64,000 bases of DNA from Streptomyces coelicoflavus (GCF_003112555.1 NZ_BEWB01000003.1:1-64000), one strand, 5' to 3'; counted from the first letter of the stretch, positions 9,000 to 18,837 are shown. The notes: generated by a model not told the origin, from the sequence alone. Translations and numbers: made by a program.

Positions 9000-11900
9000 G
9001 AGTCCGCCCGGCCGGCTGCTCCACCGCCACCGCCACCGTCAGCTCGGCGACGACGTCCCGCGGGGTGAGGGCGGCACCCCGGGCCAGTTCGGCGGCGTAC
9101 CGCTCGCCGCCGAGGGCACTGCGGGCGGCGGCCTCGGCCCGTTCGGCGTGCGCGCGGTCCGGCATGGGGCGCGGACGGTCGCCGCGCCAGTGCCCGGCCG
9201 CCCCGAGCAGCCGCACCGCGCGCGCCTGGTCGCCGCAGTCGCTCAGCAGGCCGGCCGCGCTGTCCACGAGGGTCGCCAGCACCAGGTCGGCGCACTGCTC
9301 CTCGACGGCCGACCGGAGGGTGCCCGCCAGCAGCCGCAGGGCCGCCCGCGGGCCCGACTCGCCCGCCGTCACGAGCGCGTCCACCAGTCCCAGCATCGCC
9401 AGGAACTGCGGCGGCGGCGTGCCGCGCAGGCACTCCTCGCGGGCCGCCTCCCACAGCACGCGGGCCCGCGCGAAGTCCTCGTCCACCACCGCGAGCCCGG
9501 CCCGCAGCATCAGGACGAAGGCCTTGGAGTCCACGACGCCGTGCCGGTCCGCCGCGGCGCCGGCTTCGTCGAGTACGCCGAGTGCCGTGCTGCGGTCCCC
9601 CTCGCGGTAGGCGATCTCGGCGAGCCGGGCGATGAGGAACGGCGCCTCCGCGAAGGCGCCCACCTCCTCGGCGAGCCGCAGGGCCTCCGCGTACTCGGCC
9701 CTGGCCTCCTCGTAGTCGCCGCGCACCATGGCGGCCTCGCCGAAGGCGCTGCACACCTGGGCCTGCACCAGGCGGTCGCCGACGCGGCGGCTGAGCACGC
9801 GCATTTCCGCCAGGTCGTCGTCGATGCCGGCCGGGGTGCCCGAGAGGTCGACCACGGCGTGGGTGCGGAACATGAGGCTGGCGGCGATCTCCCACTCGCC
9901 GCCGTGGGCACGGCAGTTGGCGACGGAGGCGTCCATGGAGCCGCGGACGTCGCCCGAGTCGTCGACGAAGAACTCCGTCAGCGGCCAGATGAGGCCGGGA
10001 ACCCGGGCCGCCTCGGGGCCGCCGGCGGCGAAGTGGTCCCGCACCCGCCGGACGTAGCGCCGCATGCGGTCGTCCAGCAGCCCTTCCCTCGGCGCGGTCT
10101 CGAAGGTGAGGAGGATGTGCATCATCCGCACCCGCATGCGCAGGGAGTGCAGCGGCTGCGGCGGGTCGCCGTCCCGTACCGCGAGCAGCGCGTCGATGTG
10201 GTCGGCGGCGGACGGACGAAGGTCAGGACCGGACGTACGACGGTCGGGCACGGACGCACCACGGTCGTCGACGCCCGTCGCCGCGGCACCGCCGGCGTCC
10301 AGGGCGGCGCCGAGGCGCAGCACCCGGTCCAGCCAGCCGACGCCCTCGTAGCGGTAGTTGCGCAGCCACCAGAACCAGCCCATGGCGAGGGCGAGGGCGG
10401 CGGCCTCCGGCTCGTCGCCCGCGGCGAGGGAACGGCCGAGGGCCGCGCGGATGTTGTCGTGCTCGGTCTCCAGACGGGCTATGTACGGCAGTTGCCCGGC
10501 CGAGCGCAGCTGCGGATCGGCCTCCTCGGCGAGGAGGCGGGCCCATGCGCGGTGGGCCCGCTCGGCGGCGGCGCGCAGCCCGGGGACCTCGGCGGCGCGT
10601 TCCTCGGCGTACTCGTGGATGGTCTCCAGCATGCGGTAGCGCATGTCGGCGCCGTCGGTACCGAGATCGGCGACGACGAGGGACTTGTCGACGAGCGCCC
10701 CGACGAGGTCCGCGGCAGGCCCGGAACACACGGCCTCCGCCGCCGCCAGGTCCCAGCCGCCCGCGAAGACGGACAGCTCGCGCAGCATCGTGCGTTCCGC
10801 CTCGTCGAGGAGGTCCCAGGACCAGTCGACGACCGCGCGCAGCGTCTGCTGGCGGGGCAGGACGGTGCGGCTGCCGGAGGTGAGCAGGCGGAAGCGGTCG
10901 TCGAGCCGGTCGGCGATCTCCCGTGGGGTGAGCAGCCGCAGCCGGGCGGCGGCCAGTTCGATGGCGAGCGGCAGTCCGTCGAGGCGCCGGCAGATCTCGG
11001 CGACCGCCCCCTCGTCGCGCAGCACGGCGTCGGCGTCGGGACGGACGGCGCTCGCGCGCGCGGCGAAGAGGCGACGTGCCTGTCCGGGGGTGAGCGGCTC
11101 GACCGGGCGTACCGACTCGCCGGGTACGCCCAGCGGTTCACGGCTGGTGGCGAGGACGGTCAGGCCGGGGCAGCGGGTCAGCAGGGTCTCGGCGAGCCGG
11201 GCCACCGCGCCGATGACGTGTTCGCAGTTGTCGAGGACCAGGAGCCGGCTGCGCGGGGCGCAGTACTCGACGAGCAGGGCGACGGGGTCGTCCTGGACGG
11301 CCGGCCGGTCGCCGGTCAGCAGCACGGTCTCGCGCAGTCCGAGGGCGTTGACGACCGCGCCCGGTACCGCCTCGGGCCGGTCCAGCGGGGCGAGTTCGAC
11401 CAGCCAGGCCTGGTCGAGCCCGGCGGCGGCCTCCTCGGCGAGGCGGGTCTTCCCGGATCCGCCCGGTCCGGTGAGGGTGACGAGGCGGGACGCGTGCAGT
11501 TCGGAACGGATGGCGTCGAGTTCCGGTTCCCGTCCCACGAAGGTGGTCAGCCGGGGCCGGATGTTGCCCCGGCGCTCCTCGGCCGCCGGAACGGCGGTCC
11601 GTTCCGCGCCCCCGGCGCCGAGCAGTTCGGCGTGCAGGGCGCGCAGCCGGGGTCCGGGTTCGGTGCCGAGTCCTTCGGCGAGGGTGCGGCGGGCGCTCTC
11701 GTAGGCGGCCAGCGCGTCGGCGTCGCGGCCGGTGGCGCGCAGGGCGCCGATGAGGAGGGCGTGCAGCGGTTCGTCGTACGGGTGGGCGGCGGTCAGTTCG
11801 CGCAGCCGCGGTACGGCGTCGGGGGCGTCGCCGAGGCGCAGACCGGCCTCGATACGGGCCCGGGTGGCCTCCAGGCGCAGCGCCTCGGGGCCGGCCGCGT

Positions 11901-12321
11901 GGCCGGGCAGGTCGGCCAGTGCCGGGCCCCGCCAGAGGGCCAGTGCCTCGTCCAGGTGCCGGGCGGCCGACGCGGCGTCGCCGTGCCCGAGGGCGGTGGT
12001 GCCCTGCCGTACGAGGTGTTCGAAGACGTACAGGTCCACGTCGTCGCGGGTCGCGGCGAGCCGGTAGCCGCCGGGGGCCGAGACGACGGTTTCCCTGCCG
12101 ACGGTACGGCGGAGGCGGCCGACCAGGGCCTGGAGGGCGGCGGGGGCGTCCTGGGGCGGATCGTCCTCCGCCCAGACCTCGTCGATCAGGGTGGCGGGCG
12201 TGACGACGTCGCCGGGACGCAGGGCGAGGGCGGCGAGCAGCGCGCGCAGGCGGGGACCGCCGGGGCTCGCGACGGTGCCGTGGTCCTCCGTCTGGGTGAC
12301 GCCCAGGATTCTGTACCGCAC
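8986..12321 (-). CDS. AfsR/SARP-type regulator with BTAD, NB-ARC ATPase and TPR-like domains
   Basis: A large regulator of about 1,111 residues. The N terminus (about 1-95) is an OmpR-like winged helix (VRYRILGVTQ, then VVTPATLIDEVW), followed by the bacterial transcriptional activation domain (about 100-250) with GHGDAASAARHLDEALALW. An NB-ARC/STAND ATPase follows with the P-loop GPGGSGKTRLAEEA at about 283-296 and LLVLDNCEHV as Walker B. The remainder is helical with TPR-like repeats. Members of this class activate secondary-metabolism or developmental genes and are often gated by ATP and a partner. GTG at 12321 starts the domain exactly; upstream sequence is Pro/Arg-rich and not coding. 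Target genes cannot be read from position; neighbours do not form an antibiotic cluster. Confidence 0.88.
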   Translation of the reverse strand: MRYRILGVTQTEDHGTVASPGGPRLRALLAALALRPGDVVTPATLIDEVWAEDDPPQDAPAALQALVGRLRRTVGRETVVSAPGGYRLAATRDDVDLYVFEHLVRQGTTALGHGDAASAARHLDEALALWRGPALADLPGHAAGPEALRLEATRARIEAGLRLGDAPDAVPRLRELTAAHPYDEPLHALLIGALRATGRDADALAAYESARRTLAEGLGTEPGPRLRALHAELLGAGGAERTAVPAAEERRGNIRPRLTTFVGREPELDAIRSELHASRLVTLTGPGGSGKTRLAEEAAAGLDQAWLVELAPLDRPEAVPGAVVNALGLRETVLLTGDRPAVQDDPVALLVEYCAPRSRLLVLDNCEHVIGAVARLAETLLTRCPGLTVLATSREPLGVPGESVRPVEPLTPGQARRLFAARASAVRPDADAVLRDEGAVAEICRRLDGLPLAIELAAARLRLLTPREIADRLDDRFRLLTSGSRTVLPRQQTLRAVVDWSWDLLDEAERTMLRELSVFAGGWDLAAAEAVCSGPAADLVGALVDKSLVVADLGTDGADMRYRMLETIHEYAEERAAEVPGLRAAAERAHRAWARLLAEEADPQLRSAGQLPYIARLETEHDNIRAALGRSLAAGDEPEAAALALAMGWFWWLRNYRYEGVGWLDRVLRLGAALDAGGAAATGVDDRGASVPDRRTSGPDLRPSAADHIDALLAVRDGDPPQPLHSLRMRVRMMHILLTFETAPREGLLDDRMRRYVRRVRDHFAAGGPEAARVPGLIWPLTEFFVDDSGDVRGSMDASVANCRAHGGEWEIAASLMFRTHAVVDLSGTPAGIDDDLAEMRVLSRRVGDRLVQAQVCSAFGEAAMVRGDYEEARAEYAEALRLAEEVGAFAEAPFLIARLAEIAYREGDRSTALGVLDEAGAAADRHGVVDSKAFVLMLRAGLAVVDEDFARARVLWEAAREECLRGTPPPQFLAMLGLVDALVTAGESGPRAALRLLAGTLRSAVEEQCADLVLATLVDSAAGLLSDCGDQARAVRLLGAAGHWRGDRPRPMPDRAHAERAEAAARSALGGERYAAELARGAALTPRDVVAELTVAVAVEQPAGRTPTRR

Positions 12322-12736
12322 GGGGTCATTGTCGCCGAGTGGGTGAGCACGGGCACCCGGCATGGCGTTGGCACGCGGCGCGGAGGTGGGGAGCGCGGCC
12401 CGGCGCTGCGGGGTGCGGCTGCGCCCACCCGTGCCGCTGTTCGCGGCGACGGCGGGCAGCCGCGAGCGGCGAGGAGGGGCAGCGGGGCGTAGGCGGCCGG
12501 CAGCCGCGTACGGCGGGAAGGGGTCGGGTCGGGGGGTGTCCGCCCGCAGCGGTTGGCGCGTCAACGGAGTTCGCTTCTGTGGCCGACCGATTCCGCGCCG
12601 TTCCGAGGACGGACACCCCCCGGCGCGGCCCCGACCCACAACGCACCCCAACGCGCTACGCGCACCCCCACACCCCGCACAGGCGCCGCAGGCACCCGCA
12701 CCCGCACCCGCACCGCCTCAGCCCCGCCGCACCACC
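12322..12736. other. gene-free stretch, cytosine-rich
   Basis: About 415 bp lie between the start of the AfsR-like gene and the end of the asparagine-synthase-like gene. The right half is a C/A-rich simple sequence with short CACCC and CCGCAC repeats (about 12655-12780). Open frames here have repetitive Pro/Arg/Ala composition and no family signal, so I call no gene. It must contain the promoter of the AfsR-like gene. Confidence 0.55.
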
Positions 12737-14878
12737 TCAGCCCCGCCGCACCACCGCCCCCGCACCGCCCAGCGCGCCCCGTTGCGGTGCGATGCCGGCC
12801 GGTACCGCGCGTTGGCGGGCCGGGGTGCCGGTCCAGCAGGTGCCGCGGCGGGCGAGGAGGCGGCCGAGCCACAGCTCCAGGGAGACGAGGTCGGCCAGGC
12901 CGTCCAGCGGCAGCGGCTCGCCCGCGGCCGCCGCCCGCACCGCCTTGCGCACGACCCGCGCCTCCACGAGCCCCGCCTCCGCGAGCAGCGGCCGGTCGAA
13001 GAGTCCGAGCAGGGAGTCCGCGGAGACCCGCAGCCCCGTGCGCGCGGCGGAGGCCGCCAGTGCCTGGGTGGGCGCCCCCCACCCGGGCGGCAGCTCGCTC
13101 ACCCCCGCCCCCTCCAGCACCGTCCGCAGGATCGCCGCCCGCGCCCCCGGCCGCACCCGCAGCGCCTCCGGCAGGGCCCGGCACGCCCGGACGACCTGGT
13201 TGTCGAGGAACGGCGTGTGCAGCCGCTGGAAGCGGATCTCGGCGGCCTGCTCGAGCACCCGCACCTCCGCCGCCTGCCGCGCCAGCGCCGACCGCGCCCG
13301 GAAGTCCCCGGGACGCTGCCCCGGACCCACTCCCGACCGCTGCGAGGACGTCTGGAGGCGAACCGATACTTCAGCCAGCGCCTCTCCGGTCAGCCACCGC
13401 GCCGCCGGCCCCGCCCCGGCCCAGGTCAGCGCGGCCAGGGACGCGTCCATCGCCCCGTCGCCCGGCGTGTCGAAGCGTCTGCGCAGCAACCGCTCGGCGA
13501 GCACCTCGAGGCCGCTCCGGTACGGCGTGCGGGCCAGCCGTCGCGCCGCCGCGTACACGCGCCCGGGGACGAGTACCGACCCGTCGGCCTTGGCGAGTGC
13601 GGCGACCGGCCGGACCAGATGGCGCCGTTTGCGGTCCATGAGCAGGTCGGCCAGGCGCGCCGGATGGGCGTCGAGGACCTGTCGCGCCCCGTACCCGGTG
13701 AAGTGGTCCGCGCTGCCCGCGGCCAGCCGGGCCCGGTGCCGTGCGGCGGCGACCAGGGAGGAGCCCGGCTCGTCGGTCAGCGGCCCGTCGAGGGCGGCGT
13801 ACGGCAGCATCTCCTCGCCGCCGGTGACCACCACGTGGTGCAGCCGCGGGTTGGCCGCGAGCGCGCCCGCCCGCGCCAGCTCGGGTTCCTGCCCGCCGAC
13901 GGCGAGGTCGTTGAAGGTGACGGCCAGCAGCCGCTCCCCCGCTCCCGTGCCGTGTCCCAGCACGGTCCCCGGCATCCCCGGCAGCCCGGCCGCCAGCAGC
14001 GCCAGCGTGCCCGAGGCGGGGCCGCCGGACAGGTCGGCCCCGATCCCGGGCACCGGCATCCCGCGCGCGGCCCGGCGTTCGGCGGGCCCCATGCCCGGGA
14101 CGGGGCCGGGGTCGATGCCGTCCCCGGGGACGTGCCGGGGCGCGGCGAGCCGGGTGCGCACCGCTTCGAGCAGGGCGTCCCGCACGCCGTCCACGGCACG
14201 GTCCGGGTCGGCCGAGGGCGCCGCGACGGCGAGCGAGGCCACCGGTTCGTACCCGGCGATCTCGCGCGCCCCGGCGCGCAGGATCAGCGCGTGCCCCGGC
14301 GGAACACGCTTCACGCCGTCGTACGGGGTGGAGTCGTCCAGCGCGGCCGGCACGTCGGGCGTGGCGAGCAGCGCGGCGAGGTGGCCGAAGTCCAGGTTGG
14401 CCTCGACGAGGTCGGCCAGTGGCAGCGCGGCGGTCGCGTAGGCGGTGCCGCCCGCCCAGGGGGTGTGGAAGACCGGCCGGGCGCCCGCGAGGTCGCCGCA
14501 GACGGTGATCCGCCGGCCCACCTGGACGACGGCCGTGTAACTGCCGGGCCAGGCCGTCAGATGCCGGAGTGCGCCCCCGCGCGCGGCGAACAGCGCGACC
14601 CGCAGTTGCTCGTCGCTCGCGCCGCAGATGCCGAGGACGGCGATCCGGGTCTGGGGGTCGGCCGTGACGACACGCACCTCGTCGGGGCGCCAGTCGCCGA
14701 CCGCCCACAGGGGGTCGGGGTCGCCCCACAACGCCTGGGCCCCCACGGGCTGGACGGTCTCGCCGTCGTAACCGGTGACTCCGGCGGATCCGTTGGCGCC
14801 CGCGGAGCCGGCCGCCCCGGCGATCCCCGCTGCTCCTGCTCCCACGGCGGCGCTGCTCCACCCCACCAACCACCGCAT
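12737..14878 (-). CDS. asparagine-synthase-like protein with degenerate active sites
   Basis: A 713-residue protein with the two-domain shape of AsnB-type amidotransferases. The N-terminal half resembles the Ntn glutaminase fold (TAWPGSYTAVVQVGRR, GARPVFHTP, GVKRVPPGHALIL), but residue 2 is Arg, so the essential Cys2 nucleophile is absent. The synthetase half has LSGGPASGTLALLAAG where the ATP-pyrophosphatase loop normally reads SGGxDSS, so the Asp is missing; LHTPFLDNQVV near the C terminus is well kept. Known relatives include Asn synthetase, beta-lactam synthetase and lasso-peptide cyclases. Ammonia production from glutamine is unlikely. I chose ATG 14878 (MRWLVGWS). No precursor peptide or lasso protease is visible nearby. 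Function unknown. Confidence 0.75.
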   Translation of the reverse strand: MRWLVGWSSAAVGAGAAGIAGAAGSAGANGSAGVTGYDGETVQPVGAQALWGDPDPLWAVGDWRPDEVRVVTADPQTRIAVLGICGASDEQLRVALFAARGGALRHLTAWPGSYTAVVQVGRRITVCGDLAGARPVFHTPWAGGTAYATAALPLADLVEANLDFGHLAALLATPDVPAALDDSTPYDGVKRVPPGHALILRAGAREIAGYEPVASLAVAAPSADPDRAVDGVRDALLEAVRTRLAAPRHVPGDGIDPGPVPGMGPAERRAARGMPVPGIGADLSGGPASGTLALLAAGLPGMPGTVLGHGTGAGERLLAVTFNDLAVGGQEPELARAGALAANPRLHHVVVTGGEEMLPYAALDGPLTDEPGSSLVAAARHRARLAAGSADHFTGYGARQVLDAHPARLADLLMDRKRRHLVRPVAALAKADGSVLVPGRVYAAARRLARTPYRSGLEVLAERLLRRRFDTPGDGAMDASLAALTWAGAGPAARWLTGEALAEVSVRLQTSSQRSGVGPGQRPGDFRARSALARQAAEVRVLEQAAEIRFQRLHTPFLDNQVVRACRALPEALRVRPGARAAILRTVLEGAGVSELPPGWGAPTQALAASAARTGLRVSADSLLGLFDRPLLAEAGLVEARVVRKAVRAAAAGEPLPLDGLADLVSLELWLGRLLARRGTCWTGTPARQRAVPAGIAPQRGALGGAGAVVRRG

Positions 14879-15590
14879 CGACGCCTCCACAGGCTGGGGA
14901 CAACCAGTGCACCGTACGAACTGGTTCCCCATGCTGCCATGAAGGGCGCGCCACAGAGCGTCGGCGGAGCCGCGTGTGCTCCCTGAGTGCGCCCTCGCGG
15001 AGACTCACGCGAGACCGCCGACTCCCTCTCCGCCGCCCCGGACACCGTTCCGGAGGGAGCGAAGACGACGCGAATGCGCCCCCTGAACGCGCCCTTTGGC
15101 TACCCAACGCGCCCTCAACTCCCGTGGTGAGGGCGGTAGTGCTCGAAAATCACCAACGGTGATTTTCAGCCAAATCGACGCGACGCGGCCACATTCGAAC
15201 ACGCTCCGTACAAACTCTGCGCACCGCCCGGCCACTCGCCGGCGGCGCGCAGCCCGGGAGGCGGGACTCGCCCCCCGGGCCGGTCCGCCGCCCGCGGGGA
15301 TGTAGGCGGCGGCGTCCCCCAGCCCACTGGATCCAGTACAGCGGGCCGACCCACGCACCGACCATGGAATCGCTCCCGCCGTGGCCGGAGAAGAGCGCAC
15401 GGGCGGGCGCACGGCCACACATCGGGAGCACGCGGCAACAGACCGTACATGCACCGCACTTGAGTACGGACCACAATCCCGCCATCCGGAAGAATGCCTC
15501 TTAACGCATGGGATGCGGCGAACTACGCTGGGTTTACGAATGCCGCGTGGTTATGCCAGCGCGGCAGCCGTCTGTGTCGAGGGGTGACGC
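14879..15590. other. 712-bp gene-free region
   Basis: Between the divergent starts of the asparagine-synthase-like and sporulation-associated genes there is no open frame with family resemblance; those present are Arg/Ala-rich mirror products. The stretch holds one perfect 10-bp-arm palindrome (15145-15167, listed separately) and a relatively A/T-rich segment just before 15591 that probably contains the promoter of the rightward gene. The size is unusual for this dense genome. Confidence 0.5.
15145..15167. promoter_or_regulatory. perfect palindrome, operator-like
   Basis: Arms GAAAATCACC and GGTGATTTTC are exact reverse complements separated by only AAC. It lies 267 bp from the leftward gene start and 424 bp from the rightward one. 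A three-base loop and no following T-run make it look more like a dimeric regulator site than a terminator, but a hairpin role is possible. Confidence 0.6.
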
Positions 15591-17012
15591 ATGTCCAGGG
15601 AGCAACGCGGGCCGAACGAGAAACTCGGCGCCGTTCTCGCCCTCGCGGGAATCAGCAACGCAGGTCTCGCCCGGCGCGTCAACGACCTCGGCGCCCAGCG
15701 CGGGTTGACCCTCCGCTACGACAAGACGTCGGTGGCGCGCTGGGTTTCGAAGGGCATGGTGCCGCAGGGTGCGGCGCCGCACCTCATCGCCGCCGCCATC
15801 GGCCAGAAGCTGGGCCGCCCGGTGCCGCTCCACGAGATCGGCCTGGCGGACGCGGACCCCGCCCCGGAGGTGGGCCTCGCCTTCCCGAGGGACGTGGGAC
15901 AGGCGGTCAGGTCCGCCACCGAGCTGTACCGTCTCGACCTCGCCGGCCGCCGGGCCGGCGGCGGCATCTGGCAGTCGCTCGCCGGATCGTTCGCGGTGAG
16001 CGCATATGCAACGCCCGCCTCGCGATGGCTGATAACCCCGGCCGACAGCTCGGTGGCGCGCGAGGCGAGCCCGGCCGAGGGCTCCGGCGCACCGCTCAAA
16101 GTCGGCCACAGTGATGTGCAGAAGCTCCGCGAGGCCGCCGAGGACGCCCGCCGCTGGGACTCCAAGTACGGCGGCGGCGACTGGCGTTCGTCGATGGTCC
16201 CCGAGTGCTTACGGGTCGAGGCGGCACCGCTCCTGCTCGGCTCCTACTCCGACGAGGTCGGCCGCGCCCTGTTCGGCGCCTCGGCCGAGCTGACCCGCCT
16301 GGCCGGCTGGATGGCCTTCGACACCGGCCAGCAGGAGGCCGCCCAGCGGTACTACATCCAGGCCCTGCGCCTGGCCCGCGCGGCGGCCGACGTGCCGCTC
16401 GGCGGCTACGTCCTGGCCTCGATGTCGCTCCAGGCCACCTACCGCGGCTTCGGCGACGAGGGCGTCGACCTCGCCCAGGCCGCCCTGGAGCGCAACCGCG
16501 GCCTGGCCACGGCCCGCACCATGAGCTTCTTCCGCCTGGTCGAGGCCCGTGCCCACGCGCGCGCGAACGACGCGGTGGCGGCCGGGGCCGCCCTGAAGGC
16601 CGCCGAGAGCTGGCTGGAGCGCGCCCGGCCCGGCGACAGCGACCCCTCGTGGCTGGGTTTCTACTCCTACGACCGGTTCGCCGCCGACGCGGCCGAGTGC
16701 TATCGCGACCTGAAGGCACCGCGCCAGGTCCGCCGCTTCACCGAGCAGGCACTGTCGAAACCGACGGAGGAGTTCGTACGCTCGCACGGGCTCAGACTGG
16801 TCGTCTCGGCGGTGGCCGAGCTGGAGTCGGGCAATCTGGACGCGGCCTGCGAGCAGGGCGTGCGGGCGGTCGAGGTGGCCGGCCGCATCTCCTCGGCCCG
16901 CACCACCGAGTACGTGAAGGACCTCCTGCACCGCCTGGAACCCTACGGCGACGAGCCGCGCGTGGTGGAGCTGCGCGAGCGCGCCCGCCCGCTGCTGGTG
17001 ACTCCGGCCTGA
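15591..17012 (+). CDS. sporulation-associated, NsdA-like TPR regulator
   Basis: A 473-residue protein of a Streptomyces family annotated as sporulation-associated; I recall S. coelicolor SCO4114 at this position. The N terminus (about 10-75) looks like a divergent helix-turn-helix: [20 protein letters not shown], then [14 protein letters not shown]. Residues about 180-460 are helical with TPR-like pairs ([39 protein letters not shown]). Relatives such as NsdA act as repressors of development or antibiotic synthesis. ATG 15591 follows a GGGGTGACGC stretch. It faces a long gene-free region that holds its regulatory DNA. Confidence 0.8.
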   Translation: MSREQRGPNEKLGAVLALAGISNAGLARRVNDLGAQRGLTLRYDKTSVARWVSKGMVPQGAAPHLIAAAIGQKLGRPVPLHEIGLADADPAPEVGLAFPRDVGQAVRSATELYRLDLAGRRAGGGIWQSLAGSFAVSAYATPASRWLITPADSSVAREASPAEGSGAPLKVGHSDVQKLREAAEDARRWDSKYGGGDWRSSMVPECLRVEAAPLLLGSYSDEVGRALFGASAELTRLAGWMAFDTGQQEAAQRYYIQALRLARAAADVPLGGYVLASMSLQATYRGFGDEGVDLAQAALERNRGLATARTMSFFRLVEARAHARANDAVAAGAALKAAESWLERARPGDSDPSWLGFYSYDRFAADAAECYRDLKAPRQVRRFTEQALSKPTEEFVRSHGLRLVVSAVAELESGNLDAACEQGVRAVEVAGRISSARTTEYVKDLLHRLEPYGDEPRVVELRERARPLLVTPA

Positions 17013-17088
17013 CGGACCGCCCTCTTCCGGGTTTGAAGGCATTGTCAGTGGCGCAGTGCACTATCGAAGCCGGGAGGTGAACCGGGAG

Positions 17089-18297
17089 ATGGAACGAGTG
17101 TTCGACTGTGATGTGCTGGTGATCGGCGGCGGCATCGTCGGCCTGTCCACGGCGTACGCGATCACGCGCGCCGCACCGGGCACCCGGGTCACGGTCCTGG
17201 AGAAGGAGCCCGGCCCCGCCCGCCACCAGACGGGCCGCAACAGCGGCGTCATCCACAGCGGTGTCTACTACCGCCCGGGCTCGCTGAAGGCGCGGTACGC
17301 GGTCCGGGGCGCCGCCGAGATGGTCAAGTTCTGCGCCGAGTACGGCATCGACCACGCCGTCACCGGCAAGCTGATCGTCGCGACCGACCGCGCCGAGCTG
17401 CCCCGCCTGCACGCCCTGGTGCAGCGCGGCCGGGAGAACGGCATACCGGTGCGCGAGCTGGGCGGCGGCCAGATACAGGAGTACGAGCCCGAGGTGCGCG
17501 GCCTGGCCGCCATCCACGTCGGCACCACCGGCATCTGCGACTACGGCGCCGTGGCCCGCAGGCTCGCCCAGGCGTCGGGAGCGGAGGTCCGCTACGGCGC
17601 CGAGGTGCACCGCGTCGACCGGCGCCCCGGCCTCGGCGTCGCCGTCCGCACCCGCGCAGGGGACGTGCTCCGCGCCCGGGTCATGGTCAACTGCGGCGGG
17701 CTGCACTGCGACGGGATCGCCCGCCTGACCGGCGACGACCCCGGCATGCGGATCGTGCCCTTCCGGGGCGAGTACTACGAGCTGGCGCGGCCCGAGCTGG
17801 TGCGGGGACTGGTGTATCCGGTGCCGGACCCGGCGTTCCCGTTCCTCGGGGTGCACCTGACCCGCGGCATCGACGGCGGCGTGCACGTCGGACCGAACGC
17901 GGTGCCGGCGCTGGCCCGCGAGGGGTACGGCTGGGGCGTGGTGCGCCCCCGCGAGCTGGGCGCCACCCTGGCCTGGCCGGGGTCGTGGCACATGGCCCGG
18001 CGGCACTGGAGATACGGGGCGGGCGAGCTGCGCCGGTCCCTGTCCAGGAGCGCCTTCACGACGGCGGTCCGCAGACTGCTGCCGGCGGTGACGGAGGACG
18101 ACCTGGTCGCCGCCCCGGCCGGGGTGCGGGCGCAGGCGGTGCTGGCGGACGGCACCCTGGTGGACGACTTCCTGATCAAGGAGGGCGCCCACGCGGTGCA
18201 CGTCCTGAACGCGCCGTCGCCCGCGGCGACCGCGTCCCTGCCCATCGGCCGCGAGGTGGGCCGCAGGGCGCTGGCGATGCTGGCCGCCGCGGACTAG
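17089..18297 (+). CDS. lhgO: L-2-hydroxyglutarate oxidase
   Basis: A 402-residue FAD-dependent oxidoreductase of the DAO family. The FAD-binding motif VLVIGGGIVGLSTAYAI is at about residues 7-23. The diagnostic LhgO blocks are present: HQTGRNSGVIHSGVYYRPGS, and the C-terminal AHAVHVLNAPSPAATASLPI that closes the FAD site. The enzyme oxidises L-2-hydroxyglutarate to 2-oxoglutarate and feeds electrons to the quinone pool. I prefer ATG 17089; a GTG at 17077 sits too near the GGGAGG ribosome-binding site. The 3' end overlaps the Dabb-type gene by 4 bp, tail to tail. Confidence 0.9.
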   Translation: MERVFDCDVLVIGGGIVGLSTAYAITRAAPGTRVTVLEKEPGPARHQTGRNSGVIHSGVYYRPGSLKARYAVRGAAEMVKFCAEYGIDHAVTGKLIVATDRAELPRLHALVQRGRENGIPVRELGGGQIQEYEPEVRGLAAIHVGTTGICDYGAVARRLAQASGAEVRYGAEVHRVDRRPGLGVAVRTRAGDVLRARVMVNCGGLHCDGIARLTGDDPGMRIVPFRGEYYELARPELVRGLVYPVPDPAFPFLGVHLTRGIDGGVHVGPNAVPALAREGYGWGVVRPRELGATLAWPGSWHMARRHWRYGAGELRRSLSRSAFTTAVRRLLPAVTEDDLVAAPAGVRAQAVLADGTLVDDFLIKEGAHAVHVLNAPSPAATASLPIGREVGRRALAMLAAAD

Positions 18298-18710
18298 GAC
18301 CCGTCCCGCCCCGGCGCGCTGCTGCCGTCGTACGAGCCGAGGCCCTCGATCAGCGCCACCAGGGCCGGGTCGCCCGCGAAGCGTTCGGCGTGGATCTGCC
18401 GGATGAGGTCGCCCGTGGCCGGGTCCTCGTCGTCGGTCAGGTCGTGCGAGACCATGTGCCGCACCAGCGGCAGACCGATCTCGTCCACCTGCCGGTGCAG
18501 CGGAGCGTGCATGTACGCCCGGTAGGCCTCGATGTCCTCGACCGCGAACATCGCCCCGTAGTCGAAGTCACCGCCCACGTCCCGCCCGACCGCCCAGTAC
18601 GCGACGGCGTCGATCTCGCGCCCCATCCTGCGGAGCATCTCGAGCGCCTCGTCGACCTTCTCCCGGGGCGCGTCGGGGCGCATGGCGAGGCGGATCTGGT
18701 GATGGATCAC
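18294..18710 (-). CDS. Dabb-type (stress-responsive barrel) domain protein
   Basis: A 138-residue soluble protein. Residues about 1-90 fit the dimeric alpha/beta barrel (Dabb) fold: MIHHQIRLAMRPDAPREKVD at the first strand, and AYRAYMHAPLHRQVDE near the end of the domain, a typical Dabb pattern. Family members include small enzymes such as olivetolic acid cyclase and many stress-induced proteins; the reaction here cannot be assigned. The last 45 residues are charged and variable. Its stop overlaps that of lhgO. Confidence 0.75.
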   Translation of the reverse strand: MIHHQIRLAMRPDAPREKVDEALEMLRRMGREIDAVAYWAVGRDVGGDFDYGAMFAVEDIEAYRAYMHAPLHRQVDEIGLPLVRHMVSHDLTDDEDPATGDLIRQIHAERFAGDPALVALIEGLGSYDGSSAPGRDGS

Positions 18711-18837
18711 GGCGTCTCTCCTCCACGTGGCGACGGGAACTTCTACCTATCGCTTGAGTTATAGACTGTAACTATCTCGACAGGGCATCGCAACCGCGTG
18801 CGCGGACCAACCGTGCGCGGACTAAAATCGACGCATT

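Noticed and set aside
8986..12321. Antibiotic cluster activator with its cluster
   Set aside because: The neighbours are housekeeping and signalling genes; no polyketide, peptide or terpene enzymes lie within the window.
9148..12492. Frame of more than 1,100 codons antisense to the AfsR-like gene
   Set aside because: Composition typical of antisense frames (Gly, Arg, Gln, Val), no domain; the minus-strand gene has clear domains.
12655..12780. Possible repeat array or variable minisatellite
   Set aside because: Only loose CACCC/CCGCAC simple sequence, no constant unit.
12737..14878. Lasso-peptide cyclase and a biosynthetic cluster
   Set aside because: No precursor peptide, RRE or B-protease gene is nearby, and the active-site residues are missing.
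15005..15485. Several Arg/Ala/Cys-rich frames in the 712-bp gap
   Set aside because: Overlapping in all frames without ribosome-binding sites, with no resemblance to any family.
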